This document shows positions 1-7,892 of a stretch of DNA of 64,000 nucleotides, piece after piece. The translations under genes were made by a program, and so were the position numbers. The stretch's first letter is position 1. Each line of letters starts with the position of its first letter. This DNA comes from Spirosoma foliorum (GTDB taxonomy: Bacteria > Bacteroidota > Bacteroidia > Cytophagales > Spirosomataceae). The stretch is taken from positions 7,081,001 to 7,145,000 of the forward strand of contig NZ_CP059732.1 in NCBI RefSeq assembly GCF_014117325.1, given 5' to 3'. Under the pieces are notes generated by a model. It was given only the letters and a program-made list of their open reading frames with translations, searched no databases and was not told the origin of the DNA.

Positions 1-493
1 CCAAAACAATGCCGCAAAAAATATAGACTTGCTGACGAGGAGTTGTCTTCAGTAAAATAAGCGAACAGGCCAGATAAACCACGGCAATCCGCTGTAAAAC
101 ACCCGGAATCCGAACGATTGTGATATCAAACTTCGGGAAGAAATTCAGAAACAGACCCAGCAAAAACAGCGTCACGCTCCGTTTGACAATCTTCCCGATT
201 ACACCCTTTTCCATTCCACCAGTTCGCCCCAGCGCAAAAGTGATCGACACGCCAACAATGAACAAAAAGAACGGAAAAATTAAATCGGTGGGCGTCCAGC
301 CATTCCAGGATGCATGCTCAAGAGGTGCATAAATATTCCCCCAATCACCAGGATTATTGACTGTAACCATAGCTGCGACAGTCAGCCCCCGAAAGAAATC
401 AAGTGAGAGCAACCGTGATGAAGCGGTTGGGATTGTACCTACGGGCTTTAGCCCGTATTTATCTGCACTAATTTCAAATTCCGTCGTTTTCAT
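1..493 (-). CDS. NagX-like acyltransferase (heparan-alpha-glucosaminide N-acetyltransferase family), partial
   Basis: The C-terminal part lies beyond the window start; 164 residues are visible from the ATG at 493. The segment RLLSLDFFRGLTVAAMVTV (27-45) followed by NNPGDW, then a second hydrophobic stretch DLIFPFFLFIVGVSITFAL, is typical of the multi-pass HGSNAT/NagX family (DUF1624/DUF5009), which moves acetyl groups from cytosolic acetyl-CoA across the membrane to amino sugars. H60 (LEHASWNGW) matches the family's conserved acetylated histidine. The N-terminus is odd: relatives normally begin a few residues before RLLSLD, whereas here about 25 extra residues occur and residues 12-20 are encoded by a REP palindrome. 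It lies 14 bp after the transposase gene on the same strand. The nearby NagB-LmbE gene fits an amino-sugar theme. Family confident; substrate inferred. Confidence 0.82.
   Translation of the reverse strand, partial: MKTTEFEISADKYGLKPVGTIPTASSRLLSLDFFRGLTVAAMVTVNNPGDWGNIYAPLEHASWNGWTPTDLIFPFFLFIVGVSITFALGRTGGMEKGVIGKIVKRSVTLFLLGLFLNFFPKFDITIVRIPGVLQRIAVVYLACSLILLKTTPRQQVYIFCGIVL
435..457. repeat. REP-like palindrome inside the 5' coding region of the NagX-like gene
   Basis: GTACC is followed by the palindrome TACGGGCT-TT-AGCCCGTA (440-457). The same GTACCTACGGGCT core recurs, inverted, at 1289-1312 and with one change at 1232-1255. The copy is in frame and contributes roughly residues 12-20 of the overlapping protein. 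Confidence 0.8.
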
Positions 494-507
494 ATAGCAT
501 CCCCAGA

Positions 508-1170
508 TCAAAATCCTTCGCTAAGATACGTATACGGCCACTCCTTCCAGTCATTCACTAAACCAGCTTTAACAGGATTCTGCAACGTATAATTTATGAT
601 CCGCTTTAACTCTGCGGCATCACGTACATAATGATCATAACTTTCTGGTTGCCAGAATGCACCTGAACGACCCAATAGGCGATTAGCCTCAAACGCTGAA
701 CCGCCCTTAATTAACCTCAGGGTCTGATACAATTGGCGATAGTTGTCTGTTGTGATGGCCTCATCTGGTTCTAGCGTATCCAGTTGATTGGCGGTATCAA
801 CTACCAAATGTATATGATTTGGCATGATGCAATAGGCGAGTAATTCATACCCTTTTCCGTCAATGTCTTTAATTCGCTTAGCCAGCGCATCAGCAACAAG
901 TGGATTCTTAAGCCAGTCATAACCATACTGGCAAGCATCTAATGTTCGCTCAATACGGGCAAAGTACTTTTTTTGCTCCCGATAAACTTCGTCTGAAATC
1001 CCATCTGCATTTTTCTCCTTCATGGCTTTTATCACTCGATCCCGTTCGGCGATAAACTCCCGAACAACAGCAGCCGGAAGCGAGCCTTTCAAACAGAAAG
1101 TCACAAAAAAAGAAGCCCCAACATATTGAAGATGGGGCAGATTACGCGCATATTCTATCTTCATCATCAA
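508..1170 (-). CDS. REP-associated tyrosine transposase (RAYT), IS200/Y1 family
   Basis: The 220-residue protein carries the HUH motif PNHIHLVV (H119, H121) of Y1 transposases, a tyrosine motif ESYDHYVRD (Y178 the probable nucleophile) and the RAYT signature QNPVKAGLVNDW at 198-208. RAYTs are single-copy relatives of IS200 TnpA that nick and move REP palindromes rather than themselves. Three palindromes with the core ACGGGCT/AGCCCGT lie within 150 bp on either side, which is the expected pairing of a RAYT with its REP substrates. The ORF opens with ATG ATG ATG, so the exact start is uncertain by two codons. All key residues are present, so the enzyme is probably functional or recently so. Confidence 0.92.
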   Translation of the reverse strand: MMMKIEYARNLPHLQYVGASFFVTFCLKGSLPAAVVREFIAERDRVIKAMKEKNADGISDEVYREQKKYFARIERTLDACQYGYDWLKNPLVADALAKRIKDIDGKGYELLAYCIMPNHIHLVVDTANQLDTLEPDEAITTDNYRQLYQTLRLIKGGSAFEANRLLGRSGAFWQPESYDHYVRDAAELKRIINYTLQNPVKAGLVNDWKEWPYTYLSEGF

Positions 1171-1231
1171 GTTACGAGTTTAGTCCCAACTTCCTGACTC
1201 TGACGAACAAAGAAAAATATGTAACGTTGAA

Positions 1232-1312
1232 CGTACCCACGGGCTGCAGCCCGTGAATGTTGTAAAAAAGATATTTTATAAATAAAATCACGGGCTGCAG
1301 CCCGTAGGTACG
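1232..1312. repeat. Inverted pair of REP palindromes (BIME-like) upstream of the RAYT
   Basis: Two copies of an 18-24 bp palindrome lie head to head: CACGGGCTGCAGCCCGTG (1238-1255, preceded by CGTACC) and its mirror at 1289-1312, ending in GTAGGTACG. They differ at one position and are separated by 33 AT-rich bases. The right copy ends 3 bp before the stop codon of the TIR-like gene. This arrangement matches bacterial interspersed mosaic elements mobilised by RAYTs. Confidence 0.85.
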
Positions 1313-1315
1313 TTA

Positions 1316-2089
1316 TCAACCAAAAACCTTCTCCAGCTTTTTCTCTAAATCTTTCTCCAGTTTCAACAAGCCCTCTGTATTCGAGAGATAGGTCAACGCC
1401 CGATGGTGCCGGAGATCGAACGGAATGTCACCAGTCGATTGCGTGATTGGAATGACCAGTTTACCAAGTGTATGTGCGACGCCGGTTTCGTAAAACACAT
1501 TCGGGTTTCGGTCGGTGAAATCGGTGATAACCGCTTTTGACGTAAAAATCAGATCAAATACGTCCTGAATCAGAATACTATTGTCCCAAATACTGTCGGC
1601 CCGTTTGCATTCGATACCAAGTCGGGCGCATACATTCTGAATGGCCACATAGGTACCCAAAAACCGGCTCTCAAACGGCATCATTACTGATAACAGATTC
1701 GACTCAACTGATTTCACGGGCACGCGAAACACATCAGGCGCAAACGTAATGACTCGCTCGGGCACAACGGTTTGAACCGTCGAGATAAACTCCGGCAATT
1801 CCCGAATTGACCGATGCATCGTCGATTTTTTGGCTTCAACAAATCGTTCGATCTCGTACAGATTACTGGTGCTTTCGCTAATCAGTTTCGATAAAACCTG
1901 TAAACTATTTCCCTCATAATCATCATCCTTAAAATCCAGACTACGAAATAGTCGGGGATGATCTTCGATTATTTCGAGACTATCCGTCAAATAACCAACC
2001 TTGATCCAGTCCGACTTAGTGAAGTGATCCTGGATAAATTCATGCAGCGCAAAAAGTCGAAATGTTCTCTGGCTATTCTGTCTGGTCAT
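1316..2089 (-). CDS. TIR / nucleoside 2-deoxyribosyltransferase-like protein, possible defence effector
   Basis: The protein has 257 residues from the ATG at 2089; a TTG at 2131 would add 14. The C-terminal half carries the pattern of the TIR/deoxyribosyltransferase-like superfamily: VMMPF at the first strand, then RADSIWDNSILIQDVF, VITDFTDRNPNVFYETGVAH, and IPFDLRHHRALTY. The glutamate of NPNVFYE is the likely catalytic residue by analogy with deoxyribosyltransferases and TIR NADases. The N-terminal 130 residues are not recognised and could be a sensor. Proteins of this type hydrolyse N-glycosidic bonds of nucleotides or NAD and often act in antiphage systems, but no partner gene is adjacent. 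It is flanked by a REP pair. Fold assignment moderate; defence role is inference only. Confidence 0.6.
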   Translation of the reverse strand: MTRQNSQRTFRLFALHEFIQDHFTKSDWIKVGYLTDSLEIIEDHPRLFRSLDFKDDDYEGNSLQVLSKLISESTSNLYEIERFVEAKKSTMHRSIRELPEFISTVQTVVPERVITFAPDVFRVPVKSVESNLLSVMMPFESRFLGTYVAIQNVCARLGIECKRADSIWDNSILIQDVFDLIFTSKAVITDFTDRNPNVFYETGVAHTLGKLVIPITQSTGDIPFDLRHHRALTYLSNTEGLLKLEKDLEKKLEKVFG

Positions 2090-2259
2090 ATCACTAAAAA
2101 GGAGGTCGTTGGTGTTTGAATTATAATACAACTACAATATAAATATGCAAGTATATTCAATTTTTGTATTACAACTTATCTACACTCTAATTTTTTAACG
2201 ACTTATTCTTTCCCACGAGACTTTAGTTACTATAGATTCAGCAAGATATAGCCATAAAA

Positions 2260-2301
2260 AAACACCCTATAAATTGCTAGAAGACAATTTGTAGGGTGTT
2301 T
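2260..2301 (-). terminator. Intrinsic terminator of the NagB-LmbE gene
   Basis: Arms 2260-2276 and 2285-2301 pair over 17 positions (one G-T), loop of 8. Read on the minus strand the hairpin is followed by a run of T and lies about 20 bp after the stop codon at 2320. Confidence 0.85.
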
Positions 2302-2319
2302 ACTAATTAACTTTTCTAC

Positions 2320-4293
2320 CTAAAACCGCCAGCGTACAAATGCTTCCATGGCTTCGTACTCAGCTAAACCGAGTCGGTTGTACAAACCGGCCGTAGCACT
2401 GTTTCGCTCTTCGGCCCGTTGCCAGAACTCCCGCGAATCGGTGCCCTGATACACAACGCCATCTTTCTGCGACTGGTGTTTGAAAATACCCAATCGCTTT
2501 TTCATGACCTGATCCGGCGACATTGGTACAGCCATTTCAATTTCGTGAATATCCCACTCGGCCCAGGCACCGCGATAGAGCCAAACCCAGCAGTCTTTCA
2601 TGAAATTCTTATGTTTTAACCGACGAACCGATTCCAGGATAGCATCTAAACAAACTTTATGCGTTCCGTGTGGATCGGCAAGATCACCCGCGGCATAGAT
2701 CTGATGCGGTTTCACTTCCTCAATCAGCGCCATCGTAATCTTGATATCTTCTTCGCTAAGCGGCTTTTTGGCCACTTTTCCCGTTTCGTAGAACGGCATA
2801 TTCATAAAGTGTGCATTCTCAACCGGGATACCTACAAACCGGCAAGTCGATTTAGCCTCGCCCATCCGAATCAGGCCTTTCACATAGCGCACCTCAGCGG
2901 TGTCCATTTCGGAGTCTTTTTTCTCCCGTAACGACGCTGCGGCATCCTGGAAAATTCGGGTTGCTTCGGGGCTTTTAATCCCGAATTTCGTGTTAAAATC
3001 CACGACATAATCCGCGAAACGGAGTGCTTCATCATCGGCAACGGCAATGTTCCCAGACGTCTGATAGCCAATATGCACCTCATGCCCCTGATCGCGCAGG
3101 CGCTGGAAGGTTCCGCCCATCGAGATAATATCATCATCGGGGTGAGGGCTGAAAATCAGGCAGCGTTTGTGAGCAGGCAACGCCCGTTCAGGACGGTTGG
3201 TGTCATCAGCATTGGGTTTACCACCTGGCCAACCGGTAATGGTGTGCTGAAGCTGGTTGAAAACGTCGATGTTGATATCATATGCCTGACCATATTGGGC
3301 AAGCAGATCGCTCATACCATTGTCGTTATAATCGCGGTCGGTTAGCTTCAGAACGGGTTTCCCGAGCGTTAGCGACAAATAAGTGACTGCCTTTTTCTTC
3401 ATCTTGTTGTCCCAAACAACCGAATCCACCAACCAGGGCGTTTTCATGCGGGTCAACTCCGAAGCAGCAGCCTCATCAATTACAAATAAGGCATTCGGGT
3501 GCGTTTGCAGATACGATGCCGGATTTAGTTCAGTCACCAGACCTTCTACAGCCCCCCGAATAACGGGTGCTTTCCGCTCACCCCAGGCCAGCAAAACCAC
3601 TCGCCGGGCACCCAGAATACTCGAAACACCCATCGTAATAGCTTTACGAGGTGTTTTAGGCAGACCACCAAAATCAACTGAAGCGGCAGCCCGTGTCGAG
3701 TTATCGAGCATCATCAATCGCGTGTGCGAATTGATCAATGAGCCCGGTTCGTTAAAGCCAATGTGGCCATTACCACCAATACCCAGCAGTTGGAAATCCA
3801 GGCCACCAGCGGCTTCAATTTCAGCTTCATATTCCTTCGTAAACTCCGCGACCTTATCAGTCCGAAGCGTTCCGTCTGGAACATGGTAATTTCCGGCAGG
3901 AATATCGACATGGTCGAACAGTTGCTCCCGCATAAAACGCCAGTAGCTTTGCAGGGAGTCGGGCTCCATCGGGTAATATTCGTCCAGATTGAACGATACC
4001 ACATTGTGAAAACTCAGGCCTTCTTCCCGGTGCATGCGAATCAGTTCAGCATAAACCGTTTTGGGCGAAGAACCCGTTGCCAACCCCAGAACACAAGGCT
4101 TTCCTTCGCTTTGTTTCTGGCGAATCAAATCAGCAATTTCCTGAGCCACAGCCCGCGATGCATCCTTAGCATCAGCGTAGATGTGAGTTGGAATTTTTTC
4201 GTAAGTGATGGCGGCCTGAATGGGGCCACCGGTAGGGGTTGTTCCTGGCAATTGGCCGTCCGGATTGTCAAGCAGAGTGGACTCCGTAATCAT
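2320..4293 (-). CDS. nagB: Glucosamine-6-phosphate deaminase fused to a LmbE/PIG-L deacetylase domain
   Basis: A 657-residue two-domain protein. Residues 35-290 are a NagB-type sugar-phosphate isomerase domain: LATGSSPKTVY (71-81, phosphate loop), FNLDEYY (101-107) and GIGGNGHIGFNEPGS (171-185), which bears the catalytic His/Glu. This domain converts glucosamine-6-phosphate to fructose-6-phosphate and ammonia. Residues 375-640 are a LmbE/PIG-L domain with the metal site HPDDD (384-388) and DPHGTHK, a family that removes N-acetyl groups from sugars. The same fusion of about 650 residues is common in Bacteroidota, so it is a normal architecture there. The pair could deacetylate then deaminate an N-acetylglucosamine derivative, although the true substrate of the second domain is unknown. 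It ends at a clear terminator. Confidence 0.93.
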   Translation of the reverse strand: MITESTLLDNPDGQLPGTTPTGGPIQAAITYEKIPTHIYADAKDASRAVAQEIADLIRQKQSEGKPCVLGLATGSSPKTVYAELIRMHREEGLSFHNVVSFNLDEYYPMEPDSLQSYWRFMREQLFDHVDIPAGNYHVPDGTLRTDKVAEFTKEYEAEIEAAGGLDFQLLGIGGNGHIGFNEPGSLINSHTRLMMLDNSTRAAASVDFGGLPKTPRKAITMGVSSILGARRVVLLAWGERKAPVIRGAVEGLVTELNPASYLQTHPNALFVIDEAAASELTRMKTPWLVDSVVWDNKMKKKAVTYLSLTLGKPVLKLTDRDYNDNGMSDLLAQYGQAYDINIDVFNQLQHTITGWPGGKPNADDTNRPERALPAHKRCLIFSPHPDDDIISMGGTFQRLRDQGHEVHIGYQTSGNIAVADDEALRFADYVVDFNTKFGIKSPEATRIFQDAAASLREKKDSEMDTAEVRYVKGLIRMGEAKSTCRFVGIPVENAHFMNMPFYETGKVAKKPLSEEDIKITMALIEEVKPHQIYAAGDLADPHGTHKVCLDAILESVRRLKHKNFMKDCWVWLYRGAWAEWDIHEIEMAVPMSPDQVMKKRLGIFKHQSQKDGVVYQGTDSREFWQRAEERNSATAGLYNRLGLAEYEAMEAFVRWRF

Positions 4294-4420
4294 GATGCGC
4301 TATGCGGAGAAAAGATGAGACGCCACAAAGGTCGAAAAAATTCGGCTAGTTTTCAGGTATTTTACGGACTAAGCTCAATATTTTAAATTTTTTTATAAAC
4401 TCCCCTTCTCCGTACAATTC

Positions 4421-5563
4421 TTAACTCCGCGCCAGCGTATCGGCCTCGGTTGCAATGATCAGCGAGTTAAGCCCATTCTGCTCTGTAATGATCCGGTGCG
4501 CTTCAGGATAATGAATGGCTCTGACCTGATCTTGAAACATCAGACGCAGTAATTCGCTGTAAATGTGTTGCTTCTCATCGCCAAAGCCGAATCGAAGTTC
4601 AATTTGCTGGTAGGCATCGAACTCTTTATGCCGACCACGTAACGGCCGATCTTTCCCGCCAATATTGGCCGTTACATTTAGTTGAGCGCCCGGAAAGAGT
4701 TCCATCAATGCCCGCGTTGTTTCTTCATCGACTACACAGCGCATAATCATCCGGGTTGGAACCCATTCGAATAGGGTAATATCGCCCCGTTCAAACAGCA
4801 GCCGCATTTCCTGACGATCCATCCGGCCAGTTTGGGTGAAACCGTGATAAAAATTAACCAGCTTCTTACCCGTTTCCTCATTGCCATATTCGACCGTTGC
4901 CTGCACCTGATCTTCAATATCTTTGCTGTTCGGGCGTTTTACAACCTGCGACGCTTTAAGGGTTCCATCACCCAACCAACCCGTAAACATGTCGAAGAAG
5001 TGAACACCGTGTTCGATGAAAATGCCTCCCGATTTCGTGCGATCCCAGAACCAGTGTTCGGGCGAAAGGCCTTCATCGCCTGCATAGTTTTCAAAATAGC
5101 CATGCAGGAAATCGCCTAACAAGTTTTTATCAATCAGATGCTTGACCCTAGCGAACATCGGGTTATAGCGCTGCATCAGGTTGGTTACCATCAGCAACCC
5201 TTTTTCCCGCGCCGTCTCGATCATTTCTCGACCTTGCTCCGGATTCATGGCCAGCGGTTTCTCGCAAATGACGTGTTTTCCGGCATTCAGGGCCAGCATA
5301 GCCTGCTCGTAATGCATAAACGGAGGGGTAGCAATATAGACCAGATCGACGTCAGGATGATTGACCAATTCGTCGATACTCGCCAAGGTCTCGGCACCAA
5401 ACCGTTTAGCAGCCACAATAGACTCCTCTCGTTTTGAGCCAGCAATGGCAACTAATTTTGTATGTGGAGTCTGTAAAAATTGCTGAACGGCGAACAATCC
5501 GAAGCCCCCCATACCAATAACGCCAAGCCCAATTGTGCGGTCTTCCGATGCAGTTGTTTTCAT
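4421..5563 (-). CDS. Gfo/Idh/MocA family NAD(P)-dependent oxidoreductase
   Basis: The N-terminal Rossmann fold begins GLGVIGMGGFG, and the conserved ICEKPLA motif of the family follows, with FIEHGVHFFDMF in the C-terminal alpha/beta domain. The reading frame is open to a codon at 5599, but the ATG at 5563 (MKTTASEDRTIGL) places the Rossmann strand near the N-terminus as usual and gives 380 residues. Members oxidise or isomerise sugars, inositols and related polyols; nothing here fixes the substrate. It follows the NagB-LmbE gene's start by about 130 bp on the same strand but with its own stop and gap, so co-transcription is possible rather than shown. Confidence 0.9.
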   Translation of the reverse strand: MKTTASEDRTIGLGVIGMGGFGLFAVQQFLQTPHTKLVAIAGSKREESIVAAKRFGAETLASIDELVNHPDVDLVYIATPPFMHYEQAMLALNAGKHVICEKPLAMNPEQGREMIETAREKGLLMVTNLMQRYNPMFARVKHLIDKNLLGDFLHGYFENYAGDEGLSPEHWFWDRTKSGGIFIEHGVHFFDMFTGWLGDGTLKASQVVKRPNSKDIEDQVQATVEYGNEETGKKLVNFYHGFTQTGRMDRQEMRLLFERGDITLFEWVPTRMIMRCVVDEETTRALMELFPGAQLNVTANIGGKDRPLRGRHKEFDAYQQIELRFGFGDEKQHIYSELLRLMFQDQVRAIHYPEAHRIITEQNGLNSLIIATEADTLARS

Positions 5564-5650
5564 GATATTGTGTGTTGTATTCACAAAAACAACTGCCAAA
5601 ACGGGTTTATGTTAGGAAAAGAAGACTTTCGAGCTCGCTCATCGCTTAAA

Positions 5651-6253
5651 TTAGTCGAGCACTCGTCTCCAATAGATCATCGGCTTGGCAGTTTCAATTG
5701 TCTCGTTTCGGTCGGGCCAAACGAATTCACTTTGTAGGCTTTCATCCCGCTGATACCCCCGTTTTGTCCAGAAATTATCAAGGGGCTGGTAGTTTGCCGG
5801 ACGAAGTGGATGATCCGCAGGGCGGTGTACGGCGCAAAAGCAAGTCATTGTATAGTGGCCAAACTGTCGGGCGTGGGCTTCGCGCTCATCAAAAAACTTC
5901 TTACCTAAGCCAAGACCCCGGTAAGCAGGCAACAGAATACTTTCTCCGAAATAGAATACCGTATCAAGATCGTAACCTGCTTTCAGAAAAGGAGCTTGTA
6001 CGTCGGCAGTTTCGTCTCGTAAGGGCAAAGCTGTGGTGGCGCCAACCATCTGATCTCCATCGTAAACCGCAAACAGAAATGACCGTTCAGCACGAGTATA
6101 GGTTTCCAGATAGGTTTTCTCATACTCGACCGTTCCCTTATACAAATACGGGAAGTCGTAAAAAACAGCGATCCGCAAGGCCGCTAAGTCGTCGAAGACA
6201 GTTCGGAAATCTGGGCCTGTTAATCGGCGGAAGGTTAGGTTGTTATTTGGCAA
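5651..6253 (-). CDS. GNAT family N-acetyltransferase
   Basis: The 200-residue protein has the acetyl-CoA pyrophosphate-binding motif RGLGLGKKFF (112-121), preceded by the strand ESILLPAYRG, and a strand MVGATTALPL typical of GNAT folds. The C-terminal part, with FWTKRGYQRDE and a final MIYWRR, resembles uncharacterised Bacteroidota acetyltransferases of about 200 residues. The acceptor cannot be told from sequence. It is upstream of the Gfo/Idh/MocA gene on the same strand (gap under 90 bp), suggesting a short operon. A very long palindrome lies directly upstream of its start, between it and the NTF2-like gene. Confidence 0.85.
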   Translation of the reverse strand: MPNNNLTFRRLTGPDFRTVFDDLAALRIAVFYDFPYLYKGTVEYEKTYLETYTRAERSFLFAVYDGDQMVGATTALPLRDETADVQAPFLKAGYDLDTVFYFGESILLPAYRGLGLGKKFFDEREAHARQFGHYTMTCFCAVHRPADHPLRPANYQPLDNFWTKRGYQRDESLQSEFVWPDRNETIETAKPMIYWRRVLD

Positions 6254-6276
6254 TGGAAGATAGAGACTAGGTGCGT

Positions 6277-6424
6277 CTGGCGCGAGTATTTACCGCTCGG
6301 GCGGCCCCGTCGTGCCTGTTCATGAAGTCAGCATTCGCTGACGTGTTATAGATAGAACGCCAGTGAATACTGGCTATATGAACAGGCACGACGGGGCCGC
6401 CCGAGCGGTAAATACTCGCGCCAG
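6277..6424. repeat. Inverted repeat with perfect 47-bp arms and two inner hairpins
   Basis: Bases 6277-6323 are the exact reverse complement of 6378-6424. The 54-base centre holds two smaller hairpins: GTCAGC-ATTC-GCTGAC (6327-6342) and GCCAGT-GAAT-ACTGGC (6359-6374). The two inner hairpins are diverged inverted copies of each other, and their loops ATTC and GAAT are complementary. The element fills the gap between two minus-strand genes. No coding potential is seen. It may be a MITE-like element or a structured RNA/terminator. Confidence 0.9.
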
Positions 6425-6434
6425 TGTCAACTTA

Positions 6435-6836
6435 TTACCCAAGTACCAATGACTCCCAGAGGGGTAGATTGTAGTAAGTTGTAACGCGGGTAATTAGGCC
6501 ATCGGCAACTTCAAGGAACGAGCCAGCGGGCAATACATAAGTTTGACCGGTAGCTGCGGGCAAATCGCCGTCCGTTTTTTTATAGACCCCATTCACAACA
6601 AATTCGCAGGCAGCCCGTGTTCCGGTGGGTTCGGTCATAACAACGATATCGGTCAGGGTTTCGTCGTAGCAGTCGTCCATATGTTGAAGAAACTGGCTAA
6701 ATACGTCTTTACCGATGCGTGTGGCTCCCTGATTGCTGTCGTGGCGAACTTCTGGGTGAAGCAGGCTGAGCATGGTTTCCCAATCTTTGCGATTAAAAGC
6801 GTCGTAATAGCGTGAAACAGTATCGAGAGCAGTCAT
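6435..6836 (-). CDS. NTF2-like / SnoaL-like (nuclear transport factor 2 fold) protein
   Basis: 133 residues from ATG 6836 (MTALDTVSRYYDAFNRKD). The opening pattern YYDAFNRKDWETMLSLLHPEVRHD is characteristic of the NTF2/ketosteroid isomerase-like fold (SnoaL family), a small cone-shaped protein used as a cyclase, isomerase or simply a ligand binder. The function of such stand-alone members is usually unknown. A start six codons upstream (6854) is unlikely because it would overlap the -7 promoter motif at 6852-6859. It precedes the long palindrome and is transcribed toward it. Confidence 0.8.
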   Translation of the reverse strand: MTALDTVSRYYDAFNRKDWETMLSLLHPEVRHDSNQGATRIGKDVFSQFLQHMDDCYDETLTDIVVMTEPTGTRAACEFVVNGVYKKTDGDLPAATGQTYVLPAGSFLEVADGLITRVTTYYNLPLWESLVLG

Positions 6837-6851
6837 AAAAAGCGTTTTTGG

Positions 6852-6859
6852 CAAAGATA
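6852..6859 (-). promoter_or_regulatory. Bacteroidota -7 promoter motif TATCTTTG of the NTF2-like gene
   Basis: TATCTTTG on the minus strand fits the TAnnTTTG consensus and ends 15 bases before the chosen ATG. No good -33 TTTG is found at the usual spacing, so the call rests on the -7 element. Confidence 0.6.
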
Positions 6860-6897
6860 AGTATTAACCACAGAGGCAGGGAGATCAAAAGAAGAAC

Positions 6898-7662
6898 TCA
6901 AACAAAATTCAGATTGCCGTTGATCAGCGCTTTCTGGTAGTTCACCGTATCGAACTGATATAGATAGGGAGACTTATGCGCTCCGCCCGTCCGCCGTTCG
7001 TCTAAGCGGGTTAGAACACTCAACCCGGTTATTTTTTTATGAAAATTTCGGGCATCCAAAGGGCGCCCTAAAACGGCTTCATAGAGTCGCTGCAACTCAG
7101 GTATGGTGAATTTTTCGGGCATCAGATTGAGCCCAATGGGCTGCCAGTTCAATTGAAGGCGAAGCGTTTTCAGGGCTACCTCAATAATATGTTGATGGTC
7201 ATACAGCAACGACGGCAGTTCACTAATATCCCACCAACAGCATTCGTCCGACATAAAATCGGCGGTCGGCATCACCTTCGTATAGTCGACCAGCGCGTAG
7301 TAGCCCATCGAAATTGTCCGGTCGGGCCAGTTAATGCCGTATTTCATGGGCATTTTTAACCGTTGCCAGGTATCCTCAATATCATACCGAACCGCATCAC
7401 CGAATAGGTGAAACTGTTGCAGAAATAGTTGATCCAGACCCGTTCGCTCGCGCAGTACCCGCCCGGCGGCCGTATCGACCGACTCATTTTTGTATATAAA
7501 TCCCCCCGGTAGACTCCACTCGTTTGTGTCTTTCCACTTCAACAGCAGCACTTTAAGCCGGGTATCGTGAAATCCGAAAATAACGCAATCGAGCGATAGG
7601 CCAGATACGCACTCTTCGGTTACTCGTTCATAGTAAGTCCGTAATTGGTCAATGTAAGTCAT
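6898..7662 (-). CDS. NUDIX-domain transcriptional regulator (NrtR/AraR-like)
   Basis: 254 residues from ATG 7662 (MTYIDQLRTYYERV); an upstream in-frame ATG at 7704 would add 14. The N-terminal half is a NUDIX fold with GGFIYKNESVDTAAGRVLRE, but the canonical REUxEE box is degenerate: the first Glu is Val and the last is Arg, so hydrolysis is unlikely. The C-terminal 100 residues (FTIPELQRLYEAVLGRPLDARNF...) form the winged-helix domain of the NrtR family, whose members, such as Bacteroides AraR, repress metabolic genes and sense sugars or ADP-ribose. It is divergent from the molybdenum hydroxylase cluster, and palindromes lie in the shared 230-bp gap, so control of that cluster is a reasonable inference. 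Confidence 0.85.
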   Translation of the reverse strand: MTYIDQLRTYYERVTEECVSGLSLDCVIFGFHDTRLKVLLLKWKDTNEWSLPGGFIYKNESVDTAAGRVLRERTGLDQLFLQQFHLFGDAVRYDIEDTWQRLKMPMKYGINWPDRTISMGYYALVDYTKVMPTADFMSDECCWWDISELPSLLYDHQHIIEVALKTLRLQLNWQPIGLNLMPEKFTIPELQRLYEAVLGRPLDARNFHKKITGLSVLTRLDERRTGGAHKSPYLYQFDTVNYQKALINGNLNFV

Positions 7663-7782
7663 ACAGAATAGTAAAACTTTCGCTGCATTATTTTTACTTG
7701 TCACTATCAGAGCAAGCTACTTAATAAATTAGCTTGTCTGTTGATTTAGTAAAAATCGTATCTTTCCTAATAGAATGGACCG

Positions 7783-7826
7783 CAGATTTTCAAAATCTGT
7801 GTGATCAAGAATGATCCAAAGATCAT
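7783..7826. promoter_or_regulatory. Palindromes in the divergent promoter region (candidate operators)
   Basis: A perfect palindrome CAGATTTT-C-AAAATCTG (7783-7799) is followed by ATGATC-CAAA-GATCAT (7811-7826). A plus-strand TATCTTTC (7759-7766) just upstream resembles the -7 element. The position between the NUDIX regulator and the hydroxylase genes suggests operator function; this is not demonstrated. Confidence 0.45.
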
Positions 7827-7892
7827 AACTACTCATAAAAATTATAAAAATCAGCGTTCTAGATTTCATTCAATCCTTATCCGTAATTGGCG

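Noticed and set aside
2419..4386. Long plus-strand open frames opposite the NagB-LmbE gene
   Set aside because: They mirror a confidently identified gene, show no domain signature and follow its codon pattern on the other strand.
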